DNA of 64,000 bases from contig JASHQE010000039.1 of NCBI GenBank assembly GCA_030037705.1, positions 1-64,000 on the forward strand, read 5' to 3'. Positions within the stretch are counted from its first letter, which is position 1. Each line of letters starts with the position of its first letter. Shown piece after piece: positions 7,731 to 16,837 of this stretch. The stretch comes from Acidobacteriaceae bacterium. Its GTDB lineage: Bacteria; Acidobacteriota; Terriglobia; Terriglobales; Acidobacteriaceae. The translations under genes were made by a program, and so were the position numbers. Below the pieces are notes generated by a model. The model was not told the origin of the DNA. It searched no databases and saw only the letters and a list, made by a program, of their open reading frames with translations.

Positions 7731-7924
7731 GGGCGTATCGGCATATAGCCTGATAACCTATGGGCAAAACGAGCAAGTTTTCCATTGAATGCGTGGAGCA
7801 CGAAGCGAACCGCAGATGTTTCGACTCTCCGCCGCGGCGGACCGCGGCGGACTTCGCTCAACATGACAGTGCTTGAGTTGCTTTTCAGCAACTTAGAGTT
7901 GGTCTATATGCCGATACAGCCTAG
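7728..7924. mobile_element. 197-bp inverted-repeat element B (CTAG-bounded)
   Basis: The ends at 7728-7748 and 7904-7924 are inverted with 19 of 21 matches, sharing CTAGG and GTATCGGCATATAG. The interior has the same core as element A (GAACCGCAGAT...TTCGACT...ATGACAG), here interrupted by the 24-base GC-rich block also found at 87-110. Its right end places a TAG stop directly against the open relic of a glycosyltransferase gene, so insertion or recombination here removed the upstream part of that gene. Confidence 0.6.
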
Positions 7925-8176
7925 GACGAGGAGCGGGCCGCCTACAATGCTCCGGATATCGATAATTCCAAAGTCGTATGGGCAAGAGAGATAGGCGCCA
8001 GGGATAATATGGAGTTAATCCACGACTATGCTGGCCGGAAGGTGTGGCTGGTTGAGCCGGACATGGTTCCGGCCAGGGTCTCGTCCTATCCCATACTCAG
8101 CCATGGAGAAGTATCGGCGCATGAAGCCGATAGCTGGAAGAGGGCGCGGGAAGGAATGCAGGAGTTCGAGCCATGA
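7925..8176 (+). pseudogene. C-terminal relic of a membrane glycosyltransferase (PMT/GT39-like)
   Basis: An open frame without a start codon runs from the edge of element B to a TGA at 8174-8176. It encodes about 83 residues beginning DEERAAYNAPDIDNSKVVWA and including RKVWLVEPDMVPARVSSYP. To my knowledge this resembles the soluble tail of large acidobacterial PMT_2-type transferases (AYNAPDID..KVVWARE, VWL.E.D). Its stop overlaps the GT2 start as ATGA, the signature of a former two-gene operon. The N-terminal membrane part is missing, and no remnant of it is seen upstream of the elements. The exact family is inferred from memory. Confidence 0.6.
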
Positions 8177-8961
8177 TCAATGGAAAGCGCGTTGCGGTGG
8201 TGATGCCGGCATACAATGCCGAGAAGACACTGGAACGGACGGTTCGTGAGCTCTCCGATGTGGTGGACATTAAGATCCTCGTGGATGACTCAAGCAAGGA
8301 TCAGACGGCGCAATTGTCGCGCAGTCTCGGTGTGCAGACGTTCATCCATGACGCCAACTATGGCTACGGACGCAACCAGCAGACCTGTTATCGCGAGGCC
8401 TTAGCCGCCGGTGCGGACATCGTAGTAATGGTGCACCCCGATTATCAGTACACGCCTTTACTCGTGCCGGCTATAGCGGGCATGATTGCCAGCGGCGTAT
8501 ACGATATGGTGCTGGCCTCGCGCATCCTGGGCCGCGGAGCGCTGAAAGGCGGCATGCCGCTCTACAAATACGTCTTCAATCGCATGCTGACTGCGTTTCA
8601 AAACCTCTTTCTGGGCGTGAAGCTTTCGGAGTATCATACGGGCTTCCGGGCGTTTTCACGGGAACTGCTGCAGACGCTGCCGCTGCTCGAGAACTCGGAT
8701 GATTTTGTCTTTGATAACCAGATGATCGCACAGGCTATCATGTTCGGTTTTGAGATCGGCGAGATTTCCTGCCCGACAAAGTATTTTGAAGAGGCGTCAT
8801 CGATCAACTTTCGGCGCAGCGTGAAGTACGGCCTGGGCGTGCTGGCGACGACCGTGGGCTTCATGGCCCACAAGCTGGGCATTTACCGGGCGCCGCGTTT
8901 TGGGGCGTCGGGGCGCAAGGTGACGGAAAAATATTACTCGCAAAACGCGCAGAGGTCGTGA
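8173..8961 (+). CDS. GT2 family glycosyltransferase (polyprenyl-phosphate sugar synthase-like)
   Basis: This 262-residue GT-A enzyme begins RVAVVMPAYNAEKTLERTV, has the nucleotide-binding ILVDDSSKDQT (about residues 37-47) and the metal/donor region MVHPDYQYTP (about 93-102). EYHTGFRAFSR is the typical acceptor-loop signature of dolichol-phosphate mannosyltransferase relatives. No C-terminal membrane segment is evident. The start ATG overlaps the stop of the upstream relic. Such enzymes make lipid-linked sugars that GT39/GT87 enzymes use, so the GT87 protein at 5.2 kb could use its product; that is inference. Confidence 0.85.
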   Translation: MINGKRVAVVMPAYNAEKTLERTVRELSDVVDIKILVDDSSKDQTAQLSRSLGVQTFIHDANYGYGRNQQTCYREALAAGADIVVMVHPDYQYTPLLVPAIAGMIASGVYDMVLASRILGRGALKGGMPLYKYVFNRMLTAFQNLFLGVKLSEYHTGFRAFSRELLQTLPLLENSDDFVFDNQMIAQAIMFGFEIGEISCPTKYFEEASSINFRRSVKYGLGVLATTVGFMAHKLGIYRAPRFGASGRKVTEKYYSQNAQRS

Positions 8962-9163
8962 AGCGGGTAATGAAGGAGGCGGGGGAGGAGCACGAACCGC
9001 TCACCGCGCTTTATGCATGGCCAAGTCTGCGGGCTTTCAAAACTTCCGGCGAATTCCGCAGGATGAAAACCTTTGAACGGGCAGTTCCCAGTTCAATGAT
9101 TATGCCAAGCCCGTAGCGCGCACATCCCTGAATCCCAGTGGCTTGAGTTTGAAGTTTTACCAG

Positions 9164-9191
9164 GCACGCCGCATCTCGCACGCCGCATCTC
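9164..9191 (+). repeat. Tandem 14-bp repeat, two copies
   Basis: GCACGCCGCATCTC occurs twice in a row (9164-9177, 9178-9191). It lies in the 367-base gap 8962-9328, where I see no gene and no clear promoter. It may be a regulator site or simple slippage. Confidence 0.5.
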
Positions 9192-9328
9192 ATGGAGAGC
9201 TTTCGATGGACGGGTGGGGCATTGGATCAGGCGCTTGCCTTGAGGATCGTTTCATCCGCGAGCCCCTTCGTACAAGGGCATATACTGATGGCGAAGAGGC
9301 ACGATGCGAGAGCGTTCTCTGAGCCCTC

Positions 9329-11800
9329 ATGAGACATGCCGTATGGGAAACTTGTACCGTCATCCTCCTGATTTTTCAGCCGTGGGCGGTTTGTGTTTCC
9401 GCAAAATCACCGCCGGCGGATTCAACCATTCTGCTCACTGTAGTTGACGAGAATGACCTGGCCGTCGAGGGTGCGCTTGTTTTCGTTACTGAGCCGAATC
9501 AGCCGCCGCTGACGCTGCGGACAGATTACATCGGACAATGCGCTTTCACGCTGCGTGCAGACACGCCGTACGCACTCCACGTGGAAAAGCCGGGCTTTTA
9601 CCAGGCCAATGAGAGCGCCGTCGATCCTCTTCGCAAAACCGTAAAGATCGTACTCGCGCATGAGCAGATCGTGCGCCAGCAGGTGAATGTGACGGCATCG
9701 GCGCCGGAGATCGATACGGAGCAGGTCTCCGATCAGATGACGATGAACACGCCGGAGATCGTCAATATTCCGTACCAGACCTCGCGCGATATCCGTTACC
9801 TGCTGCCGTTTTATCCGGGCGTGGTGCAAGATACGTCGGAGCAGATTCATGCGGCCGGTTCGGAGACATGGGAGACGCTGGACACACTGGATGGCTTTGA
9901 CATCCGCTCGCCGGAGGAAGGCGCGCTGGATATGCGTGTGAGTGCAGACGCGGTGCGGTCGATCGATGTGGAGACGACGCGGTACCCGGTGGAGTTTGGC
10001 AGGGCGACGGGTGGCGTGGTTGCTTTCTACACGGGTATGGGTGATAACAAATTTCGCTTCAACGCGACGAATTTTATTCCTTCGTTTCGCGATGCGAATG
10101 GAATTCGTTTCGATAAATTCGTACCGCGGTTTACATTTTCCGGTCCGCTGAAACGCAACCGGACATGGTTTTACGACGGGCTCGAGACAGAGTACGACAA
10201 CATCTATATTCCGGAGCTGCCGGCGAACGCGGACACCGATACGCTGATACGCGGGAGCAACCTGCTCAAGATTCAATCGAACCTGACCGAGAGGGATATT
10301 CTGACGGCGGGATTGCTGTTCAACGACTATCACTCGCCTTATGAAGGGATTTCTTCACTCACGCCACAACAGAGCACGACCAATCGCGACATGATCGCGT
10401 GGCTGCCGTACGTGCGGAATCAGTGGAGCTTCGGAGGCGGCGCGCTACTGGACCTCGGTGTGGGCGTAATGCGCTTCCGTGACGGGCACGAGCCGCATGG
10501 CGACGCTCCTTACGAGATCACGCCGGAGGTTGCGCAAGGCAGCTACTTTGAGAATCTGACCGGACGCTCGCAGCGCGTGGAAGGCAACGCAACGTTGTAT
10601 CTGCCGGCGCGGAAGTGGGCGGGGATGCATGATCTGAAGGCAGGATTGGATCTGGATCACGTTGGATACAGCCAAGATCAGGCGCGGGCTCCGGTGAGTT
10701 ATCTGCGCGAAGACAGAACGCTGGAACGGCAGAGCGTCTTTGCGCCGGCGGCGCCTTTCACCATGCACAACGATGAGACCGGTGCGTACATCGAAGATCG
10801 GTGGCAGATCAAAAAGGATCTGCTGGTCGAGCCGGGATTGCGCTTCGATTGGGATGCGATTATCCGCCGGCCGCTTATTGCGCCGCGCATTGCAGCGGTG
10901 TATGCGCCCGAGGCAGGCGATAGCCCGACCAAGGTTTCTGCAGGGGTCGGGCTTTATTACGAGCATACGCAGCTCGACTATCTTGCTGCAGCGTTCGCCG
11001 GTATCCGCTATGACACGTACTACGGGCCGGACGGCGCAACTCCGTTGGGACCGGCGGCGGAGACGAGTTTTATAGCAAATGACGAGTCTCTTCACGAACC
11101 AAGGGCCGTGAACTGGAGCGTGGGCATCGAACGTAAGCTGCCCTGGAGTATTTTCGGGGGTACAAATTTTCTTCAAAAGCGAACCGGCAACGTGTTTATG
11201 TTTGCTAATCAGAGCGGGCCGGCTGCTTTGTCCGGAGACTATCTGCTCACAAATGCGCGGCAGGATCACTATCACTCATTCGAGGTGGATGCGCGCCGGC
11301 TGTTTGCGAATGAGTATACGATCTATGTTGCCTATACGCACTCCTCAGCGCGCACCAACGCGGCTCTCGACTATTTACCAACACCCTCCCCGCTCGGCGC
11401 GCAGCAGAATGGACCTCTGCCGTGGGATACGCCGAATCGGATTCTTTCCTGGGGATGGCTGCCAGTGCCGCTGGCTAAGCTGAGAAATCGCTGGGATATG
11501 GTGTATCTTTTCGATCGCCATACTGGTTTCCCGTATACGTCGGTCAATGCAGCACAGCAGGTGGTGGGTGCAGCGGGATCGCGACGGTTTCCTGATTATC
11601 TGAATTTCAGTCCGGGGCTGGAGTGGAAGTTCCATTTTCATGGCGCCTACTATGGATTGCGGGGAGTAATAGAGAACGGAACGGGCAGCATGAATCCGGC
11701 AGTGGTGAACAATGTTGTGGATTCGCCGGAGTACGGAATGTTCAGCGAACCGCAGGGGCGGGCGTTAACGGCGCGGATCCGGCTGATCGGATCCAAATAG
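9329..11800 (+). CDS. TonB-dependent receptor-like outer-membrane protein with carboxypeptidase-regulatory-like domain
   Basis: This 823-residue protein has a signal peptide (about 1-26), then a CarboxypepD_reg-like beta-sandwich (about 32-115; VVDENDLAVEGALVFVTEP, AHEQIVRQQVNVTA). A plug region (about 120-220; IPYQTSRDIRYLLPFYPGV) is followed by a long beta-barrel ending SEPQGRALTARIRLIGSK. This is the Oar-like layout that is expanded in Acidobacteria, where ligands are often glycans, but no substrate is proven. It lacks a classic C-terminal Phe. The TonB-like protein at 0.15 kb is a possible partner. A small DUF2905 gene follows after 46 bases. Confidence 0.85.
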   Translation: MRHAVWETCTVILLIFQPWAVCVSAKSPPADSTILLTVVDENDLAVEGALVFVTEPNQPPLTLRTDYIGQCAFTLRADTPYALHVEKPGFYQANESAVDPLRKTVKIVLAHEQIVRQQVNVTASAPEIDTEQVSDQMTMNTPEIVNIPYQTSRDIRYLLPFYPGVVQDTSEQIHAAGSETWETLDTLDGFDIRSPEEGALDMRVSADAVRSIDVETTRYPVEFGRATGGVVAFYTGMGDNKFRFNATNFIPSFRDANGIRFDKFVPRFTFSGPLKRNRTWFYDGLETEYDNIYIPELPANADTDTLIRGSNLLKIQSNLTERDILTAGLLFNDYHSPYEGISSLTPQQSTTNRDMIAWLPYVRNQWSFGGGALLDLGVGVMRFRDGHEPHGDAPYEITPEVAQGSYFENLTGRSQRVEGNATLYLPARKWAGMHDLKAGLDLDHVGYSQDQARAPVSYLREDRTLERQSVFAPAAPFTMHNDETGAYIEDRWQIKKDLLVEPGLRFDWDAIIRRPLIAPRIAAVYAPEAGDSPTKVSAGVGLYYEHTQLDYLAAAFAGIRYDTYYGPDGATPLGPAAETSFIANDESLHEPRAVNWSVGIERKLPWSIFGGTNFLQKRTGNVFMFANQSGPAALSGDYLLTNARQDHYHSFEVDARRLFANEYTIYVAYTHSSARTNAALDYLPTPSPLGAQQNGPLPWDTPNRILSWGWLPVPLAKLRNRWDMVYLFDRHTGFPYTSVNAAQQVVGAAGSRRFPDYLNFSPGLEWKFHFHGAYYGLRGVIENGTGSMNPAVVNNVVDSPEYGMFSEPQGRALTARIRLIGSK

Positions 11801-11846
11801 AATGGATGGCGCGATTCCGGCCGTCCCATGCAGAATCAGAGAAAGT

Positions 11847-12071
11847 ATGAATGAGCTGGGCAAAACGCTGTTGGGGATCGGACTGTTGCTTGCGTGCGTC
11901 GGCGCTCTGGTGTTGATTGCCGGACGCATCGGCTTACCCTTGGGACGATTGCCGGGTGACTTCGCGTACCGCGGCAGGCGCGTCTCCGTCTACTTTCCAC
12001 TCGGCACGTCGATTCTGATCAGCGTCTTGCTGACAGTCCTGTTGTACGTGATCTCGCATTTGCGCCGCTGA
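11847..12071 (+). CDS. DUF2905 family small membrane protein
   Basis: From the ATG at 11847 the protein has 74 residues beginning MNELGKTLLGIGLLLACVGA. Two membrane segments (about 5-26 and 48-70) flank the loop LGRLPGDFAYRGRRVSVYFP, the hallmark of DUF2905 (LPGD....R....YFP.). An in-frame ATG at 11802 would add 15 non-conserved residues and is less likely. The function of the family is unknown. It is convergent with the next gene, ten bases apart. Confidence 0.8.
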   Translation: MNELGKTLLGIGLLLACVGALVLIAGRIGLPLGRLPGDFAYRGRRVSVYFPLGTSILISVLLTVLLYVISHLRR

Positions 12072-12080
12072 ATCATCCGG

Positions 12081-13085
12081 TCAGAACCGATAGTCCGGCT
12101 TGAGCTCGCATTGATAAACAGTGGACCGGTCTGATTCAGAGTTGGTTCTTGCCGTGCAATTCGCCCAGCTCAGATAAAGGTCGGGACCCAGCGGGAAAAC
12201 CATGGGCGTGCCATTGATATCGGCTTCGATGCTCACGCCTTCCTGAGTCGGGGGAAGAGTGAAATGGAGCGTCCGGCCAAAGATGACTGGGTAGGATTCG
12301 CGCACGCTCGATCCGATCGTGTCGCGAAAGACTTCGGCTTCGAGGAGGAACGTTGCCGTGCCGGACCAGTCGAGGGCTGAAGCGGTGATGAGGCGGCCGC
12401 CATCCGCAGAGTCGGTCGTATTGACCCGCGTGAAGGGGCAGGGGCCGGCGATGCACGAAGCACGGAAGTTGCGAAAGACATTGCCGGGGCCTGCGTCCAA
12501 GGTCACCGAGTCTGAAGATGCTTTCCAGTGCCCGTTGGGCGAGCACGGCGATTGGTGATTGCAGGGAACATTGTCCTGATTGACAATTTGGAAGGTCTTC
12601 ACCGCGCTGCCGATGTTTGAATCAGTCTGCTCGTTGGTGGTGTAGCGTACGCGAATATTTGAAACCACGGAAGTAGGGTGCAGAGCTTCCGGGCTCTGCT
12701 GCACGAGCGGATTGAGTTCGGCAACAATGAGCTTTATGGGTACGCGAGGAAGGCCAATCTGAAAACTAAGATGGAATGGCTGATAGTCAGAGTGTTGAAA
12801 ATGAAGCGTGACGATACTTTGCGGCCATACGCCGGCTCCCAACACGATCTTAAAGTAGCCCGATGCATCGGAATGCGTTATAGCCGTTGTTACGCTGTCT
12901 GACGCGGTTACCTCAACTCCGGCGATCGGGAACTGCTTGCGCGTATCGGCATCACGGCGGATGACGGCGCCTTGTATGGTGATGGATCGGGGACCCCAGT
13001 GATGGGTATGAAGCCAGACAAAGATAACGGTTGCGACTGCGGCCGCAGTGACGAGAATCCAGCTGACGGTCTTTCTCGATTTCAT
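12081..13085 (-). CDS. Membrane-anchored protein with carboxypeptidase-regulatory-like domain, unknown function
   Basis: This 334-residue protein has a short basic start and one membrane segment (about residues 7-25). A small beta-sandwich (about 35-120; GVEVTASDSVTTAITHSDASGYFKI) is of the type that precedes TonB receptors. The remaining 200 residues are beta-rich with paired Cys (CNHQSPC, CIAGPC). It is probably displayed on the periplasmic or outer face. I do not recognise a catalytic motif. It is divergent from the GH144-like gene and convergent with DUF2905. Confidence 0.6.
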   Translation of the reverse strand: MKSRKTVSWILVTAAAVATVIFVWLHTHHWGPRSITIQGAVIRRDADTRKQFPIAGVEVTASDSVTTAITHSDASGYFKIVLGAGVWPQSIVTLHFQHSDYQPFHLSFQIGLPRVPIKLIVAELNPLVQQSPEALHPTSVVSNIRVRYTTNEQTDSNIGSAVKTFQIVNQDNVPCNHQSPCSPNGHWKASSDSVTLDAGPGNVFRNFRASCIAGPCPFTRVNTTDSADGGRLITASALDWSGTATFLLEAEVFRDTIGSSVRESYPVIFGRTLHFTLPPTQEGVSIEADINGTPMVFPLGPDLYLSWANCTARTNSESDRSTVYQCELKPDYRF

Positions 13086-13271
13086 TCCTGTTCCAGGTGT
13101 CTTCGCCTTTTACTTTGGATGCATTGTTGGCGAAGATTGCTGTCCAGGTGGGGCAATCATAACGCTCCTTTTGGCATCTAAGGGGTTTAGTGATCGCCGC
13201 CGGATTTCTCTTCTGTTGCAGTTGTTTCTGAGAACAGGACGCGGCAATTTGAGTGGAACGGGCAATTCGGG

Positions 13272-14702
13272 ATGCGCATCGACAGAGTTGCCGGGCCGCA
13301 GGGCAGGCCCCGTTCGCGCCGGGAGTTGCTACGCCAGATGGCGTACCTCTCGTTAGCGCTTCCAGTTTCGCGCGGCGACGCATTACGCCTGGCCGAGGAG
13401 GCGCTTCCGCAACAACAGAGGCCGGAGAATGCAGCGGGGCAGCACGCGCAGCCGGCCCCCTTGCCGCCGCTCACGACTCTTTCACCCGAAGACGAGCAGT
13501 TTCTGGACACGCTGGAACGTGCCAACTTTTTGTTTTTCTGGGAACAGGCAAATCCGCAGACAGGATTGATCAAGGACCGATGCGATGTACGCACCAAGGA
13601 TACGAGCGTAGCTGCGAGCATTGCATCGAGCGGCTTTGGATTAACGGCGATCTGCATTGCGGAGAAGCGCGGGTTCATCTCCCGCGCCGAAGCGCGCCTG
13701 CGCGTGGTGCAGTCGCTTGCCTTCCTATGGCACAAGCTGCCGACGCATCGTGGGTTCTACTTCCATTTCGCCAATATCAATACCGGCGAGCGGGTTTGGG
13801 ATTCAGAGGTTTCGTCAGTGGATACGGCCATTTTGCTCTGCGGCGTGCTCACATGCCGTCAGCACTTTATCGACGATCGCGACATAGCAGAATTGGCGCA
13901 CGCCATCTTCGATCGCGTGGATTGGACGTGGCTGGCGGAGGACACATCTCTGCTTTCGCATGGATGGACGCCGGAACTCGGGTTCATTCCATCGCGTTGG
14001 GATTTTTATAGTGAACTGATGATGATGTATCTGCTGGGCATGGGGTCTTCATCACACCCATTGAACAGCGATGCCTGGTTTGCGTGGAAGCGGACGATCT
14101 TTGAATATGACGGTTTGCGTTATATCGGCTCGTTCGCGCCCTTATTTGTTCATCAGTACTCGCAGGCGTGGTTTGATTTCCGCAACAAGCGCGACCGCTA
14201 TGCGGATTATTTTGAAAACTCAGCGATTGCGACCGACGTGCATCGGCGCTTCTGCCTGGAGTTGAACGAGCAGTTTTCCGACTACAGCAATGCATTGTGG
14301 GGAATTACGGCTTCAGATTCGATACGCGGATACGTGGTCTGGGGCGGGCCGCCGGCGATGGGACCCATCGATGGGACGGTGGTGCCCTGCGCCGCGGGCG
14401 GCTCGCTGCCATTTCTTCCCGACGCGACGATGCGGGTGCTGCGAACGATTCATGATCATTACCCGCAGGCATGGTGCCGTTACGGTTTTGTCGATGCGTT
14501 CAATCCGCTGACCAACTGGTACGACACAGATGTGATCGGGATCGACACCGGGATCATGATGGTGATGGCGGAAAATGTGCGGACCGGGTTTGTATGGGAC
14601 ACGTTTATGAAGAATCCGGAGGCGCAACGCGGCATGGACGTGGCGGGCTTCAGGCCATACGACGCGGCGCCCTACTCTTCGGCTGGCTCACAACTGCAGT
14701 GA
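13272..14702 (+). CDS. GH144-like (putative glucoamylase domain) beta-1,2-glucan hydrolase, probably Tat-exported
   Basis: This 476-residue protein starts with a basic region containing RSRRELLRQMAYLSLALP, a plausible twin-arginine signal. The rest is the 'putative glucoamylase' alpha/alpha barrel (about 75-465), with FLFFWEQANPQTGLIKDR, SVAASIASSGFGLTAICIA, SHGWTPELGFIPSRWDFYSE, LWGITASDSIRGY and NWYDTDVIGIDTG. This domain defines GH144 endo-beta-1,2-glucanases and is structurally related to the GH189 module of cyclic beta-1,2-glucan synthases. An ABC exporter and a GT84 synthase follow on the same strand, so beta-1,2-glucan trimming in the periplasm is the natural guess. Activity is inferred. 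Confidence 0.72.
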   Translation: MRIDRVAGPQGRPRSRRELLRQMAYLSLALPVSRGDALRLAEEALPQQQRPENAAGQHAQPAPLPPLTTLSPEDEQFLDTLERANFLFFWEQANPQTGLIKDRCDVRTKDTSVAASIASSGFGLTAICIAEKRGFISRAEARLRVVQSLAFLWHKLPTHRGFYFHFANINTGERVWDSEVSSVDTAILLCGVLTCRQHFIDDRDIAELAHAIFDRVDWTWLAEDTSLLSHGWTPELGFIPSRWDFYSELMMMYLLGMGSSSHPLNSDAWFAWKRTIFEYDGLRYIGSFAPLFVHQYSQAWFDFRNKRDRYADYFENSAIATDVHRRFCLELNEQFSDYSNALWGITASDSIRGYVVWGGPPAMGPIDGTVVPCAAGGSLPFLPDATMRVLRTIHDHYPQAWCRYGFVDAFNPLTNWYDTDVIGIDTGIMMVMAENVRTGFVWDTFMKNPEAQRGMDVAGFRPYDAAPYSSAGSQLQ

Positions 14703-14959
14703 GGGTACTCGCCATGCACTTGCCGGATACGGCTAAACCAATGCGGCGTAAGCTTGAAAACACGGGCCTCGGTCCGGTTTTTCGATTCCGGGAAGCCGCC
14801 CAAAAAACAACACCTCACCGCGGACCTGCATCGCATTAGGGATAGAGCTCAAGACGCCGGCCATGGCAGTACACTATTGAAAACCTTGGCCCACAAGTCC
14901 AACGCGATCCACGCCTTTGTCGATTCTCAGCCATAAAGCAGAGGGCCCGGAAGGAAATT

Positions 14960-16831
14960 ATGTCCTCGACGACGAATCGAGAGAAATCTGCCGGCGAATC
15001 CCAGGAAGGTTCTGTCGAGCCACCCCAAGCCCTCGGAAGCGCATGGGCCGACCGCGTGCGTGCGCTCAAGAATGTGCCGCCGGTGCTCAAGTTTGTTTGG
15101 GAGTCGGGTCCGGCAGTTGTCTTCTGGAATGTCGTTATCCGCGTCGTAGTTGCATTTCTGCCGGTGGGCGTTGGCGTTATCGGCGGCAAGATTATTGATG
15201 GCGTTAACCGCATTCGCTTTCATCAGCCGCTGCCCTCGTATTTCTGGTACCTCGTTGGCGCTGAGATGGCGCTGGCGATTCTCATCGGCATTCTTCTGCG
15301 CGCGGTGGATTATCTGGATAACCTGCTCGCAGACCGCTATACGCATCACGTGAGCGTGGAGGTGATGCGAAAGGCAGCGGCGCTCGACGTAACCGTATAT
15401 GAAGATCCAGTGTTCTATGATCGGCTGGAGCGCGCGCGTGTACAAGCGACGGACCGGCTGGCGATGATCCAGCAGATGGGCAGGCTCATCCAGCAGGGTG
15501 TGACGGCCCTAGCTTTTTCGGCCCTTCTTATTAAGTACTCGCCGCTGCTGTTATTACTGCTGGTGGGCGGCGTTATTCCGGCTTTCCTGGGTGAAAGCCA
15601 TTTTGCGTTTCTTACTTATGCGAAGAACTTCCGGCAGACACCGGTACGCCGGCAGATGGATTACCTGCGACAGGTGGGTGGAAGCAAAGAGGCGGCCAAG
15701 GAACTCAAGCTCTTCAATCTCAGCCGTTATCTGACGGACCGCTTCAGCGCGCTTTCCTACCAAATCTATGAAGAGAATGTTGCCTTGAACCGGCGCCGGC
15801 TCTTCTGGGGCGGCCTGCTCGCCATTCTCGGCCAACTCGGCTATTACTCCGCGTACATCCTTAGCATTTACAGAACCATCGAGGGACGTTATACGGTTGG
15901 CGATCTCACGGTGATCACGACGGCCATCATGCAGGCGATGAGCAACATCCAGCAGGCGTTCTCGACGGCTTCGGGAGTCGCCGACCAGGCACTGTTTCTC
16001 ACGGACCTATTGGCTTTCTTCGGGATGCAGCCGCATGTGCGATCGAAGACAAACGGGCTGCCGGCCCCGCGCCCGATCACACGCGGCTTCGAGTTCCGCC
16101 ATGTGTCGTTCGCTTATCCGGGAACGAGCCGGCACGTTCTGAGCGATTTTAATTTCACGCTGTCGCCGGGAGAGCGGGTTGCTCTGATCGGCGAGAACGG
16201 TCAGGGCAAGACGACGATCGTCAAGCTGATCACGCGGCTCTATGACCCGACCGAGGGGCAGGTTCTGCTGGATGGCGTGGATCTTCGCGAATATGACCTG
16301 GACAGTCTGCACGCGGAGATTGGCGTGATCTTTCAGGATTTCATGCGGTACGAGATGACGGCGCGCGAGAACATTGCTGTGGGCCGCATTGAAATGAATC
16401 ACGCCGAAGAAGAGATCGAATACGCGGCGGAAAAAAGTCTGGCAAACGGCGTAATCGCGAAGCTGCGCGGCGGGTATGACCAGATGCTCGGCCGGCGCTT
16501 CGAGGGCGGCGTGGATCTTTCGGGCGGCGAATGGCAGAAGCTTGCGCTGGCCCGTGCCTATTTGCGCGATGCGCAACTTCTGATTCTCGATGAGCCGACT
16601 GCGTCACTCGATGCGCGCAGCGAACTCGAGGTCTTCGAACGCTTCGCAGAGCTGACCTGCGACAAGATGGCGCTGCTGATCTCGCATCGTTTCTCTACCG
16701 TCCGAATGGCCGACCGCATTGTTGTTCTTGAAGCGGGACGGCTGGTTGAAGAAGGCAATCATGCCCAGCTGATGGCGCTCGGCGGCCGCTACGCTGCGAT
16801 GTTCGAAATGCAAGCCGCCAGTTACCGGTGA
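14960..16831 (+). CDS. ABC exporter, fused permease and ATPase (candidate beta-1,2-glucan exporter)
   Basis: This 623-residue half-transporter has six membrane segments in about residues 50-340, then an ATPase domain (about 375-615). Walker A is GENGQGKTT (about 410-418), the signature is LSGGEWQKLALARA (about 520-533), Walker B LLILDEPT (about 541-548) and H-loop LISHR. All catalytic elements are intact. It ends six bases before the glucan synthase gene and is certainly in the same operon. In rhizobia a type I ABC exporter (NdvA/ChvA) is paired with the cyclic glucan synthase, so a similar job is likely. Close relatives also export peptides or lipids, so the substrate remains open. Confidence 0.85.
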   Translation: MSSTTNREKSAGESQEGSVEPPQALGSAWADRVRALKNVPPVLKFVWESGPAVVFWNVVIRVVVAFLPVGVGVIGGKIIDGVNRIRFHQPLPSYFWYLVGAEMALAILIGILLRAVDYLDNLLADRYTHHVSVEVMRKAAALDVTVYEDPVFYDRLERARVQATDRLAMIQQMGRLIQQGVTALAFSALLIKYSPLLLLLLVGGVIPAFLGESHFAFLTYAKNFRQTPVRRQMDYLRQVGGSKEAAKELKLFNLSRYLTDRFSALSYQIYEENVALNRRRLFWGGLLAILGQLGYYSAYILSIYRTIEGRYTVGDLTVITTAIMQAMSNIQQAFSTASGVADQALFLTDLLAFFGMQPHVRSKTNGLPAPRPITRGFEFRHVSFAYPGTSRHVLSDFNFTLSPGERVALIGENGQGKTTIVKLITRLYDPTEGQVLLDGVDLREYDLDSLHAEIGVIFQDFMRYEMTARENIAVGRIEMNHAEEEIEYAAEKSLANGVIAKLRGGYDQMLGRRFEGGVDLSGGEWQKLALARAYLRDAQLLILDEPTASLDARSELEVFERFAELTCDKMALLISHRFSTVRMADRIVVLEAGRLVEEGNHAQLMALGGRYAAMFEMQAASYR

Positions 16832-16837
16832 GGTTCA

